A stretch of DNA of 6,271 nucleotides from Bacillota bacterium (GTDB taxonomy: Bacteria; Bacillota_E; Sulfobacillia; Sulfobacillales; JAIMBI01). Below are positions 1 to 4,962 of the stretch, piece by piece. The stretch is taken from assembly GCA_021828405.1 (NCBI GenBank), contig JAKARZ010000082.1, forward strand, positions 1-6,271, given 5' to 3'. The notes beneath the pieces were generated by a model, which did not search any database, was not told the DNA's origin, and saw nothing but the letters and a program-made list of their open reading frames with translations. Within the stretch, counting starts at the first letter, position 1. Each line of letters starts with the position of its first letter. A program made the translations under genes and the position numbers.

Positions 1-57
1 CCGGAGCCACAACGGCCACTGCTCCTCCAGGGACACGGGTCGCTGCGTGCGGGCCAC
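1..57 (-). CDS. N-terminal 19 codons of an unrecognised protein, cut by the window edge
   Basis: Reading leftwards, a GTG at 57-55 opens a frame that stays open to base 1 (MARTQRPVSLEEQWPLWLR). A perfect SD (GGAGGTGA, 70-63) lies 8 bases before the GTG, measured from the GGAGG core. The codons end mostly in G or C, as in the neighbouring genes. The start rests on the SD. Nineteen residues are too few to assign a family: the visible part is basic at the tip, then acidic and tryptophan-rich (LEEQWPLWLR), with no signal peptide or membrane segment. It lies in the same direction as the damaged hydrolase gene, with 344 bases between them, so a shared transcript is possible but not shown. Confidence 0.55.
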   Translation of the reverse strand, partial: MARTQRPVSLEEQWPLWLR

Positions 58-62
58 CCGCG

Positions 63-70
63 TCACCTCC
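63..70 (-). promoter_or_regulatory. Ribosome binding site for the left-edge gene
   Basis: GGAGGTGA on the minus strand matches the 16S anti-SD over eight bases. It sits at good spacing from the GTG at 57 and is the main reason for calling that start. The last three bases (TGA, 65-63) also end a short minus-strand frame that could start at ATG 134 (24 codons, ending in five arginines apart from one serine: MRSRRRR). That short frame has no SD of its own, so I do not call it a gene. Confidence 0.5.
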
Positions 71-346
71 GTCGTCGAGATCGCATCGCGGACGACTTCG
101 CCACGCGGGCCCCAGAATCCTTTACGGTGCGACTCATTTTTTCAAAGTTAGCGCATATGGGAATGCGTGCACTCGGCGCCTCGGCCTGTGCCCTCTCACC
201 GACGGGCGATCCCCGTGCGAAGCAGCAGGCCTGGACACTCCGTTCGTTCGCCTTCAGGGCGCCTTTCCCCCACGTGGACGGCAGAATGTGGCATCGACCC
301 CACCAAGAGGGACCCATCACCATCCCAAGCAAAAGGCATCCATGCT

Positions 347-382
347 GCGCCTCTCCGTCGGCGCTTCCTCGGCTGCCCGAGG
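347..382 (-). terminator. Tandem hairpins behind the hydrolase gene, possible terminator
   Basis: Two adjacent inverted repeats lie 20 bases past the hydrolase stop codon: CCTCGG/CCGAGG (367-372 with 377-382, loop of four) and GCGCC/GGCGC (347-351 with 360-364). Neither is followed by a T-run on the minus strand, so intrinsic termination is uncertain. They may only slow polymerase or protect the transcript end. Confidence 0.3.
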
Positions 383-401
383 GGGGCTGCGGGAGCACGG
401 C

Positions 402-1300
402 TCAGGGCTCGGGATTTCTGCTGACGCGAGTGCCCGCGGCCTGCTCGATGTGGGTGGCCACGCGGTCCGGCACCGTGGGATCGACCCAGTGCACGTAGTG
501 CCCACCTTCCACCGGCACGGCTGCCACCATCGGGTTGGCCTGCCGGATGCCGGCCACGGCGCGGGCGATGCGGCGCCGCTGGCGTTCCGGGGCGTCCGGG
601 CGGGTGCTGTACACGAGCGGCGTGGGCAGGGCCACGCGCGCCAGATGCCGCGAGGGATGGGCCGGGTAACACCGCAGCGCGAGGAAGAGGGCATCGACCG
701 TCATGGCGGGCTCGCAGGCGAGCGCCGCGCGCAGGTACTGGTCGTCGGCCAGGGGGTGTACGTGCCCCGCGCCCGAAGGGCGCTGACGCGTTCCTTGAGT
801 GGCTCGGTGGGCTCGGGGTAATCGAGCGCGGCCAAGCGGCCGGCCAGACGCCGCATGCCCACCAGACGCTCGATCAGGGACAGCAGCGGCGCCAGGGAGC
901 CCACCGCACCCGGCTGGCTGGTGAGCCGGGGCAGCCGCAAATGTCCGATGTCCAGCAGTGCCAGCGATGACACACGGTCCGGACAGTACCGCGCCCAGAC
1001 CAGCCCCACGTAGCCACCCAGCGAATGCCCCACCACGTGAACGCGCTAGCGGCGCTGGCGGTCCGCATAGGCCGAAAGCCAGTCGGCGAGCGCCGCTTCC
1101 GTCAAGGGTGGGGCGATCCCCACGCTGCGGCCATAGCCGGGCAAGTCGGGGAAATGCCACCTCGTCGCAAGCCGTTCTGACGCGGCCGCCGCCAGCGCCA
1201 TCCCCTCGACACCAGGCCACCCCGCGCCCGGCAGAAATAGCACCGGCTCGGCTCCCTCCGGGCCGGCGAACTCCGCATGCACGGGATCCGCCTTGGCCAA
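402..1300 (-). pseudogene. Alpha/beta hydrolase, broken by an in-frame TAG and a one-base frameshift
   Basis: This is a soluble alpha/beta-hydrolase-fold enzyme; the substrate cannot be told. Start: TTG at 1300, placed by the SD GGGAGGTG (1314-1307), giving MAKADPVHAEF. Visible motifs are an oxyanion-type LFLPGAGWPG near residue 20, the nucleophile elbow GHSLGG with Ser92, and a C-terminal catalytic-histidine motif GGHYVHW. Lesion 1: TAG at 1048-1046 (codon 85), just before RVHVVGHSLGG, with the same frame continuing on both sides. Lesion 2: the frame shifts at the five-base G run 752-756 (C run on the coding strand). One added base joins RARGTYTP to LADDQYLRAAL. The 899-base span plus that base gives exactly 300 codons with the stop, a normal family length. 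The acid residue is less certain; an Asp in STRPDAPERQ is a candidate. Both lesions could be decay or sequence error. The fold assignment is firm; function and pseudogene status are less so. Confidence 0.85.
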
Positions 1301-1306
1301 ACGTGA

Positions 1307-1314
1307 CACCTCCC
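1307..1314 (-). promoter_or_regulatory. Ribosome binding site setting the hydrolase start
   Basis: GGGAGGTG on the minus strand has its GGAGG core eight bases before TTG 1300. A GTG at 1309-1307 in the same frame lies inside this SD and therefore cannot be the start. TTG is preferred although it is the rarer start codon. Confidence 0.55.
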
Positions 1315-1399
1315 GGGGAGCCCGTCTTCACCATCCCCGGGCCCTGTACTGCACGTGGCACCGCCGGAAGTGTTTCTCATGGCCGTCTCAATGGCGCCG

Positions 1400-1426
1400 A
1401 GTATACTATTGCGTGCGACGTGTGAA
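1400..1426 (-). promoter_or_regulatory. Weak candidate promoter for the hydrolase gene
   Basis: On the minus strand TTCACA (1426-1421) precedes TATACT (1405-1400) by 15 bases. That is five of six matches at -35 and five of six at -10, but the spacer is short. The -10 lies in the palindrome AGTATACT, so it reads the same on the plus strand, where no acceptable -35 is found. It lies about 100 bases before the hydrolase start, and the right half overlaps the first base of the next inverted repeat. Confidence 0.25.
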
Positions 1427-1451
1427 CCGCGTGCGGCGTTTATCACGCGGT
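1426..1451. repeat. Perfect 8-bp inverted repeat in the divergent intergenic region
   Basis: ACCGCGTG (1426-1433) and CACGCGGT (1444-1451) are exact reverse complements around a 10-base AT-richer centre. The spacing from half-site centre to half-site centre is 18 bases, near two helical turns. That suits a dimeric repressor operator, and an RNA hairpin is equally possible. It lies between the divergent hydrolase and glycosyltransferase genes, beside the weak promoter candidate. Confidence 0.45.
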
Positions 1452-1459
1452 CGGCGATG

Positions 1460-1474
1460 ATTGGGAAACCCAAT
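1460..1474. repeat. Perfect 6-bp hairpin upstream of the glycosyltransferase
   Basis: ATTGGG (1460-1465) and CCCAAT (1469-1474) pair around an AAA loop. It lies about 55 bases before the glycosyltransferase ATG and would probably be in its 5' leader. I compared this leader with the c-di-GMP riboswitch consensus from memory and saw no convincing match. Confidence 0.4.
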
Positions 1475-1529
1475 AGCCTGACGAGCCCGCGGACTGTTCG
1501 GGGCCGGCCGGGTGAAAGGTGTTGGTAGC

Positions 1530-2780
1530 ATGCAGGGTGCACTAGTCGTGGTCTCGATGTTGTATCTACTGGTTTGTATTCCGTACGCCGCGCGCCTTTA
1601 CGCGTTCGTCATTCTGGCGCTGCGAAACGACGCAGGGGTCGGTGGCGGCCATGCGGACACTGATTCCGGCACGGAGGGCCTGGGGGCGCGCAGCGTGACC
1701 GTGGTCATTCCCTGCCGGAACGAGGCCCAGGTCGTGGCCGCCACGGTGCGAGCCGCCTTGGCGCAGGTGGTGCCGCCCTTCATCGCCCGATACGAAGTGC
1801 TGGTCGTGAACGACGGGTCCACCGACCAGACGGGCGCGGTGCTGGACCGCCTGATGCAAGCGTCGAACGGGCGGCTCAGTGTCATCCACCGCCGCGCTCC
1901 CGGAGGCAAGGCGTCTGCCCTGAACGAAGGGGTGCGCCACGCGGTGGGTGACATCCTCGTGTTCATCGATGCGGACCACGTGCTCCGGCCTGATGCGGTG
2001 GGACGGCTGGCGGCGCCGCTGGCGTCGGGCGCCGCGCAGGTGGTCCAGGGGCGGTGTGTGGTGAGGAATCCGCATGTGAACCTGCTCACACGACTGGTTG
2101 AAATCGACAACACGGTCAGCTATGCCGTGGACTTTGCAGCCCGGGCGGCGCTGGGCACGTGTCCCATCACCGGGTCTACCATGGCGATGACACGGGCGGT
2201 GTGGGCGCGGGTCGGGGGCTTCTGTGAAGACCGGCCGGGTGAAGACACGGACATGAGCCTTAGGATCATGCGAGAGCACCTAAGCGTAAGCTACGAACCG
2301 GCGGCGGTGTCGGAAGACTTGGCGCCGGCCACGCTGCGCGGATACGTACGCCAGCGGCGCCGCTGGGCGAGCGGCCAAAACACTGTGTTGTTTTTCTGGA
2401 TGCGCAGCGCGGCGCTCGGTGAGTTTTGGGAATTTCGCCGCGCCCGGTTCGAAGTGCTGCTGTACATGTTCATATACATCGTGCCGGTGTTGGGGCTGGT
2501 GGCCGCCCTCGGGGTGGGGCTCCAGGTGGTGTTCCACCTGCCGGTGCTGATGGGACCCTGGCACTCCACGCTCGCACTCTGGCTGGCTGCGGCTTATCCC
2601 GTGGAGCTGGTCGTGGCGGCGTGTATCCGCCGCACATATAAGGACATCCTGTTTCTCCCCGTGTATCTGGTGCGGGGACCGGTGGAGTCGGTGACCGCCG
2701 TTCTCGGTTTGATTGACTGTCTGCGCCATGAGCGCACCTGGTACCAGACCGAGCGGGCGGCCGTTCAGGAATTGGGTTGA
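1530..2780 (+). CDS. Processive family-2 glycosyltransferase, PgaC/IcaA type membrane polysaccharide synthase
   Basis: This is an inner-membrane glycosyltransferase that probably polymerises a beta-linked extracellular polysaccharide from a nucleotide sugar on the cytoplasmic face. It has 416 residues, close to PgaC/IcaA length. In order: an N-terminal membrane segment (about 1-31); the GT-A domain starting VTVVIPCRNEA (56-66); NDGSTD (94-99); GGK (125-127); the DAD metal motif (147-149); CPITGST (211-217); GEDTD (237-241, the usual T/S-E-D box with Gly in first place); QRRRW (275-279), the QxxRW processivity motif; then about three membrane segments (309-337, 345-366, 373-395). Start: ATG 1530 with GAAAGGTG eight bases before it. 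GTG 1512, in the same frame, would add six residues and has no SD. The gene reads intact with all catalytic residues. It is divergent from the hydrolase and followed by a hairpin. No partner subunit (deacetylase, c-di-GMP receptor, export protein) is in the window, so the sugar is unknown; a hyaluronan- or cellulose-like product is an alternative. Confidence 0.92.
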   Translation: MQGALVVVSMLYLLVCIPYAARLYAFVILALRNDAGVGGGHADTDSGTEGLGARSVTVVIPCRNEAQVVAATVRAALAQVVPPFIARYEVLVVNDGSTDQTGAVLDRLMQASNGRLSVIHRRAPGGKASALNEGVRHAVGDILVFIDADHVLRPDAVGRLAAPLASGAAQVVQGRCVVRNPHVNLLTRLVEIDNTVSYAVDFAARAALGTCPITGSTMAMTRAVWARVGGFCEDRPGEDTDMSLRIMREHLSVSYEPAAVSEDLAPATLRGYVRQRRRWASGQNTVLFFWMRSAALGEFWEFRRARFEVLLYMFIYIVPVLGLVAALGVGLQVVFHLPVLMGPWHSTLALWLAAAYPVELVVAACIRRTYKDILFLPVYLVRGPVESVTAVLGLIDCLRHERTWYQTERAAVQELG

Positions 2781-2785
2781 CGCGC

Positions 2786-2820
2786 GGAAGGCCCATGGCC
2801 ACCCGTGCGGGAGGTCTTCC
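2786..2820 (+). terminator. Stem-loop directly behind the glycosyltransferase stop
   Basis: GGAAGGCC (2786-2793) pairs with GGTCTTCC (2813-2820), eight pairs with one G-T, starting five bases after the TGA at 2778-2780. The loop holds a small CCC/GGG pairing. No T-run follows (CCCCAAAACCC), so it may be a factor-assisted terminator or transcript-end stabiliser rather than a classical intrinsic terminator. Confidence 0.35.
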
Positions 2821-2893
2821 CCCCAAAACCCAGGATCGGGCCCGTGGCGCCCTGATGCCGTAGACGCTCCCCCGCAGCAGGGGGCCAGCCCTG

Positions 2894-2905
2894 CCACATA
2901 TGTGG
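2894..2905. repeat. Perfect 12-bp palindrome
   Basis: CCACATATGTGG is its own reverse complement, with an AT core in GC-rich surroundings. It has no central loop, which suits a protein-binding site on DNA better than a hairpin. No promoter is visible beside it, and it lies inside the possible minus-strand remnant, so chance is a real alternative. Confidence 0.3.
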
Positions 2906-3062
2906 GATAGCACCAGGAGCGCCGTGAACACCGTCACCGCGACCCGCTTTGGGTTCAGCCGCGCCCGCCGCAGCCACGGGAGACCCCAGGGGACCACCTG
3001 CGCCCTCCGTCGAACCATCATGGACCCCGCCAAAGCGCGCGAATTACGGGGTAGTCCATCAC

Positions 3063-3091
3063 GCGGCGGCAAAAGAGATGCAATCCGCCGC
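3063..3091. repeat. 7-bp inverted repeat just upstream of the main promoter
   Basis: GCGGCGG (3063-3069) and CCGCCGC (3085-3091) are exact reverse complements around a 15-base AT-richer centre. The right arm ends 10 bases before the -35 box at 3102. The position suits an activator or repressor site for the 86 aa/121 aa unit. A read-through barrier is another possibility. Confidence 0.35.
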
Positions 3092-3101
3092 CGGGCGATC
3101 T

Positions 3102-3131
3102 TTGACGACAACAGTAGTATGGCGGTATAAT
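3102..3131 (+). promoter_or_regulatory. Strong sigma-70/sigma-A type promoter
   Basis: TTGACG (3102-3107) and TATAAT (3126-3131) are separated by 18 bases: five of six at -35 and a perfect -10. It stands out in GC-rich surroundings. Transcription should begin near 3138, leaving a leader of about 89 bases before the 86-residue gene at 3227. It is the clearest promoter in the window, and the only genes directly downstream are the coupled pair at 3227-3852. Confidence 0.75.
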
Positions 3132-3136
3132 GTCGG

Positions 3137-3184
3137 AGGTACATATATTAGTGCCCGTACCTTGGATCTGGCGGCTCTGCCGCC
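3137..3184 (+). promoter_or_regulatory. Structured leader: two inverted repeats between promoter and first gene
   Basis: AGGTAC (3137-3142) pairs with GTACCT (3157-3162) at the expected transcript start. GGCGGC (3170-3175) pairs with GCCGCC (3179-3184) around a TCT loop. The first could be an operator over the start site or a 5' hairpin. The second lies 30 bases before the SD and leaves it free, so it does not by itself look like a translation lock. A GTG at 3151 with GGAGGT before it opens a 62-codon frame that overlaps the next gene; I treat it as unproven. Confidence 0.35.
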
Positions 3185-3213
3185 GGGCCTCAGGGTCCAG
3201 CGGTCGATTTCAC

Positions 3214-3220
3214 AAGGAGG
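3214..3220 (+). promoter_or_regulatory. Perfect ribosome binding site of the 86-residue gene
   Basis: AAGGAGG lies six bases before ATG 3227. Such a full match with ideal spacing, downstream of a strong promoter, is the main argument that the otherwise unrecognisable 86-residue frame is translated. Confidence 0.7.
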
Positions 3221-3226
3221 TGCGCG

Positions 3227-3487
3227 ATGACGGCGACAGCGACGCCCGGAATCGATGGATTGAGCGGGGAGGGGGCGGATCCGTGGGCGCGGCGCTCAAG
3301 GCAGCGCGGCGGGTGGCCCGAGCGATACGCATGGCGTGACTTGGTATTCATGGTGCGGAGCCACCGCCTGCGCACGGTTTTCGTCCGCAGCCAGCGGGAC
3401 CAGGTTCCTCGGGACGCCGCGTGGGACGGCATACCCGTTCGGGGGCCGCGCCCGGCGCGGTGGGGCGACAGGGTAGGGGGTGCCTGA
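3227..3487 (+). CDS. Small basic protein of unknown function, 86 residues
   Basis: I do not recognise this protein. It starts MTATATPGIDGLSGEG, then becomes rich in Arg and Trp (WARRSRQRGGW, then RDLVFMVRSHRLRTVFVRS) and ends in a Gly/Arg/Pro-rich tail. It has no signal peptide and no clear membrane segment; the central part could form one short amphipathic helix or strand pair, and the basic charge would suit nucleic-acid binding, though that is only inference. Its reality rests on signals: the promoter at 3102, the perfect SD at 3214, and a stop (TGA 3485-3487) that overlaps the next start as TGATG, the usual layout of translational coupling. It may therefore be a partner of the 121-residue protein, or a leader cistron whose translation matters more than its product. 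Its composition resembles off-frame GC-rich sequence, which keeps confidence moderate. Confidence 0.6.
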   Translation: MTATATPGIDGLSGEGADPWARRSRQRGGWPERYAWRDLVFMVRSHRLRTVFVRSQRDQVPRDAAWDGIPVRGPRPARWGDRVGGA

Positions 3488-3852
3488 TGGGAGCGCAAGA
3501 GTACAATCGCACGGCCTGGCCCCTCTTGGTGCATATCGCCTGCAAGTCCGAGACGGTCACATACCAGGATGTGGCCAATGCAGTCAATCGGGCGTGCGGC
3601 ACCAAGCTCACCGGCCACCTGGCGGGGAAGCACGCGCTGGATCTCATTGAAACGTGGTGCCTGGGTCACGGCGTTCCCGACCTCACGGCGGTGGTCGTCA
3701 GCAAGGAAGCCGGCATCCCGGGCGAAGACTTCTACCGGCGCAATGGGCTAGAACGCAACGCATCCAAGGGTGTCCGGCACAATCGCTGGTCGCTCATCCG
3801 CAACCGGGTCTGGGCGCATTCCTACGATGCCGATGCCCCGCCCGACCTCTGA
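3487..3852 (+). CDS. Small standalone protein of an unnamed conserved type, 121 residues
   Basis: Residues 11-31 (WPLLVHIACK, then ETVTYQDVAN) resemble the winged-helix-like start of small bacterial proteins with the pattern LL..A....ITY.ELA. Next come LDLIETWCLGHGVPDLTAVV (51-70) and SKEAGIPGEDFY (72-83), matching the remembered pattern C....lP.LTALVV.K.tG.PGegF. The end, RNRVWAHSYD (105-114), matches that group's closing V.AYDW-like segment. I recall such proteins as short, standalone and common in accessory regions, but know no established activity or name. It looks cytosolic, without signal or membrane segment. Start: ATG 3487, overlapping the stop of the 86-residue frame; a GGGGG run before it is a weak SD, so coupling probably supplies ribosomes. 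GTG 3421 in the same frame would add 22 residues but has no SD. The gene looks intact and is followed by a stem-loop. Confidence 0.8.
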   Translation: MGAQEYNRTAWPLLVHIACKSETVTYQDVANAVNRACGTKLTGHLAGKHALDLIETWCLGHGVPDLTAVVVSKEAGIPGEDFYRRNGLERNASKGVRHNRWSLIRNRVWAHSYDADAPPDL

Positions 3853-3858
3853 TCGGAG

Positions 3859-3890
3859 GGCAGGGGCGGGGCATCCGCCGCGTCCCTGCC
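3859..3890 (+). terminator. GC-rich stem-loop behind the 121-residue gene
   Basis: GGCAGG (3859-3864) pairs with CCTGCC (3885-3890), and inside it GGCGG (3865-3869) pairs with CCGCC (3875-3879), with a short bulge. It begins seven bases after the stop. The only T-run (TTTT, 3902-3905) is 11 bases past the stem, too far for a textbook intrinsic terminator. It probably ends or attenuates the 86 aa/121 aa transcript before the lipoprotein gene, for which I see no clear promoter of its own. Confidence 0.4.
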
Positions 3891-3955
3891 GACCGCTGGA
3901 CTTTTCGCCGACGTGATGGCGGATTGTGCCAAGGTTCTCAAAACGGTCGACCGCC

Positions 3956-3962
3956 AAGGAGG
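3956..3962 (+). promoter_or_regulatory. Ribosome binding site setting a TTG start for the lipoprotein
   Basis: AAGGAGG lies seven bases before TTG 3970. An ATG at 3913 in the same frame has no SD and would place 19 extra polar residues, including KTVDRQGG, before the signal peptide, which would spoil it. TTG 3970 gives a normal lipoprotein signal. Confidence 0.7.
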
Positions 3963-3969
3963 AAGTTTT

Positions 3970-4866
3970 TTGGATAAGTGCTGGCCCTCATTGGCTCTCA
4001 TCGTCGGTTCCACGCTGATTGCCACCGGGTGTGGGACGACCCCGGCGGCCACTCCGACTCTTCATGCCCATCGGTCACCGCCCTCGTATCAGCCGCCATC
4101 CGGCAAGTCCGGCGCGGCTCAGGCATCCGGGTCCATCGCGGCCCCCACGCTGACACTCACCGAGGTGGGCTGGGACTACACCCAGGACAGTCCGGCCGTG
4201 TGGGTCCAGGTTCTGGACAACCTGTCTACCAGCTTGAACACCCTGCGCGTCAGGGCGACGTTTGTGAATCCCGCCACCAGCGTGGTGCTGGGCACCGATA
4301 CCGAGTACCTGGCCGGCGCCGCATTCGGCAACGGCAGCGGCACGCTTCAACCTGGCCAGTCGTCGGTGCCCGTCGAGGTGTACATCCTGGGACCGAATTC
4401 CCTGGGCAATCCCTTCCCGGTTAGCGCACTGGTCCAGTGGAGCGTGAAGACGTTCGGCGGGTGGCATACGTGGAAGACCGTATCGGTGCCCGGTGGTCCG
4501 CCTCCCGGCCCCTTCACCAATGGCCAGACGGCGAGCCTGCCCACTCCGGCCCAAAATGTGCTCTCGTTTGAGCCCATCTCGTCGACCAGCACCATCCTCC
4601 AAGACGTTATGATCGCCACCGGACACACGAACCACGAGTCAGGGTCGGACTTTGTCGGGACGGTGACGGAGCAGGCGCTGCCGAATGGCCAGGTAGAGGT
4701 GGCGTGGAGCGTTCCGCTGGCCACGTCACCGAGCGCCGCCGCCTCGGGCGCGATGTCGCTGGTCAGCGGCAATCCCGCGCTCTTTCAGTTTTCCATCACC
4801 AGCGGCGGCTCCACGTTAACTGGCCTGAACAGCAATGCGCAGACCGTGATGAACGTGCTGGGCTAG
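3970..4866 (+). CDS. Secreted lipoprotein with two beta-rich segments, 298 residues, function unknown
   Basis: Predicted to be exported and lipid-anchored on the outer face of the membrane. The TTG start gives MDKCWPSLALIVGSTLIATG, then Cys21: a short charged tip, a hydrophobic core and a lipobox ATGC (Ala at -3 is acceptable but not the commonest). Residues 22-60 are a Pro/Ser/Thr/Ala-rich tether. About 60-150 form an immunoglobulin-like segment (TLTLTEVGW, WVQVLDNLS, LNTLRVRATF, GTLQPGQSSVPVEVYI) resembling FxLYD-type or similar domains in which a transport or binding role is often unknown; this is resemblance from pattern only. GGPPPGP is a linker, and about 180-298 is a second Ser/Thr/Gly-rich beta-like segment (NGQVEVAWSVPL, NPALFQFSITSGG). 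There is no catalytic motif, no cell-wall-binding repeat and no cysteine after Cys21, which suits an extracellular protein. It follows the small-protein unit after a stem-loop and converges on the peptidase gene. A solute-binding protein is less likely given its length and repeat-like texture. Confidence 0.82.
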   Translation: MDKCWPSLALIVGSTLIATGCGTTPAATPTLHAHRSPPSYQPPSGKSGAAQASGSIAAPTLTLTEVGWDYTQDSPAVWVQVLDNLSTSLNTLRVRATFVNPATSVVLGTDTEYLAGAAFGNGSGTLQPGQSSVPVEVYILGPNSLGNPFPVSALVQWSVKTFGGWHTWKTVSVPGGPPPGPFTNGQTASLPTPAQNVLSFEPISSTSTILQDVMIATGHTNHESGSDFVGTVTEQALPNGQVEVAWSVPLATSPSAAASGAMSLVSGNPALFQFSITSGGSTLTGLNSNAQTVMNVLG

Positions 4867-4896
4867 GACAGGCGGCAGGGAATGACGATCTCTACG

Positions 4897-4940
4897 GTCG
4901 CCGCCGCGAGCGAGCGGCGGGGGCGACTCGGCGCTCGCTC
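4897..4940. terminator. Competing GC-rich stem-loops between convergent genes
   Basis: GTCGCC (4897-4902) pairs with GGCGAC (4922-4927), extended inside by GCCGC/GCGGC (4903-4907 with 4914-4918). A second perfect nine-base repeat, GAGCGAGCG (4908-4916) with CGCTCGCTC (4932-4940), uses overlapping bases, so the two folds exclude each other. They lie 30 bases past the lipoprotein stop and 22 past the peptidase stop on the other strand, the usual place for a shared terminator. No T-run follows on either side. Confidence 0.4.
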
Positions 4941-4962
4941 CACCGGTCGATGGGGATCGGCC

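Larger units (their letters stand above)
58..401. other. Stretch without a supported gene
   Basis: Open frames on both strands here lack SDs, recognisable motifs and plausible composition; the longer ones are antisense or off-frame extensions of the hydrolase region. It holds the SD for the left-edge gene (63-70) and two hairpins close behind the hydrolase stop (347-382). A short AT-rich patch around 133-160 contains a minus-strand TTGAAA but no good -10 at proper distance, so I do not call a promoter. Confidence 0.5.
2781..3101. other. Stretch without a complete gene; possible minus-strand membrane-protein remnant
   Basis: No frame here has both a good SD and a natural end. The best signal is on the minus strand from ATG 3021 or 3018, or from GTG 2997 (preceded by GGAGGG). 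It reads a basic stretch (PWLRRARLNPKR) and then a hydrophobic segment (VAVTVFTALLVLSH), like an N-terminal signal anchor, with strongly G/C-ending codons for about 45 codons. After GRAGPLLRGSVYGIR the pattern fades, and the frame runs on antisense into the glycosyltransferase with no stop, so it looks like a truncated or shifted remnant. Also here are a five-pair CCCCC/GGGGG hairpin (2869-2884), a 12-bp palindrome (2894-2905) and an inverted repeat (3063-3091). Plus-strand frames are proline-rich and unconvincing. Confidence 0.35.

Noticed and set aside
288..821. Long plus-strand open frame opposite the hydrolase
   Set aside because: It is antisense to a region with clear hydrolase motifs, has no SD, and its product is low in structure and rich in Arg/Gly/His.
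1046..1048. TAG in the hydrolase as a pyrrolysine or recoded amber codon
   Set aside because: No pyrrolysine machinery is visible, the family has no known pyrrolysine member, and a second lesion in the same gene makes decay or sequence error more likely.
1381..1529. A c-di-GMP or other known riboswitch before the polysaccharide synthase
   Set aside because: I looked because such synthases are often c-di-GMP-controlled. The leader lacks the conserved c-di-GMP class I core, and I recognise no other class.
1566..2279. Long minus-strand frames inside the glycosyltransferase
   Set aside because: They are exact antisense shadows of a gene with all catalytic motifs; they are His/Arg-rich and lack SDs.
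3130..3339. Plus-strand frame of 69 codons starting inside the -10 box, or from GTG 3151
   Set aside because: The ATG overlaps TATAAT and would not be transcribed from this promoter. The GTG has GGAGGT before it, but the product is unrecognisable and overlaps the better-supported 3227 gene.
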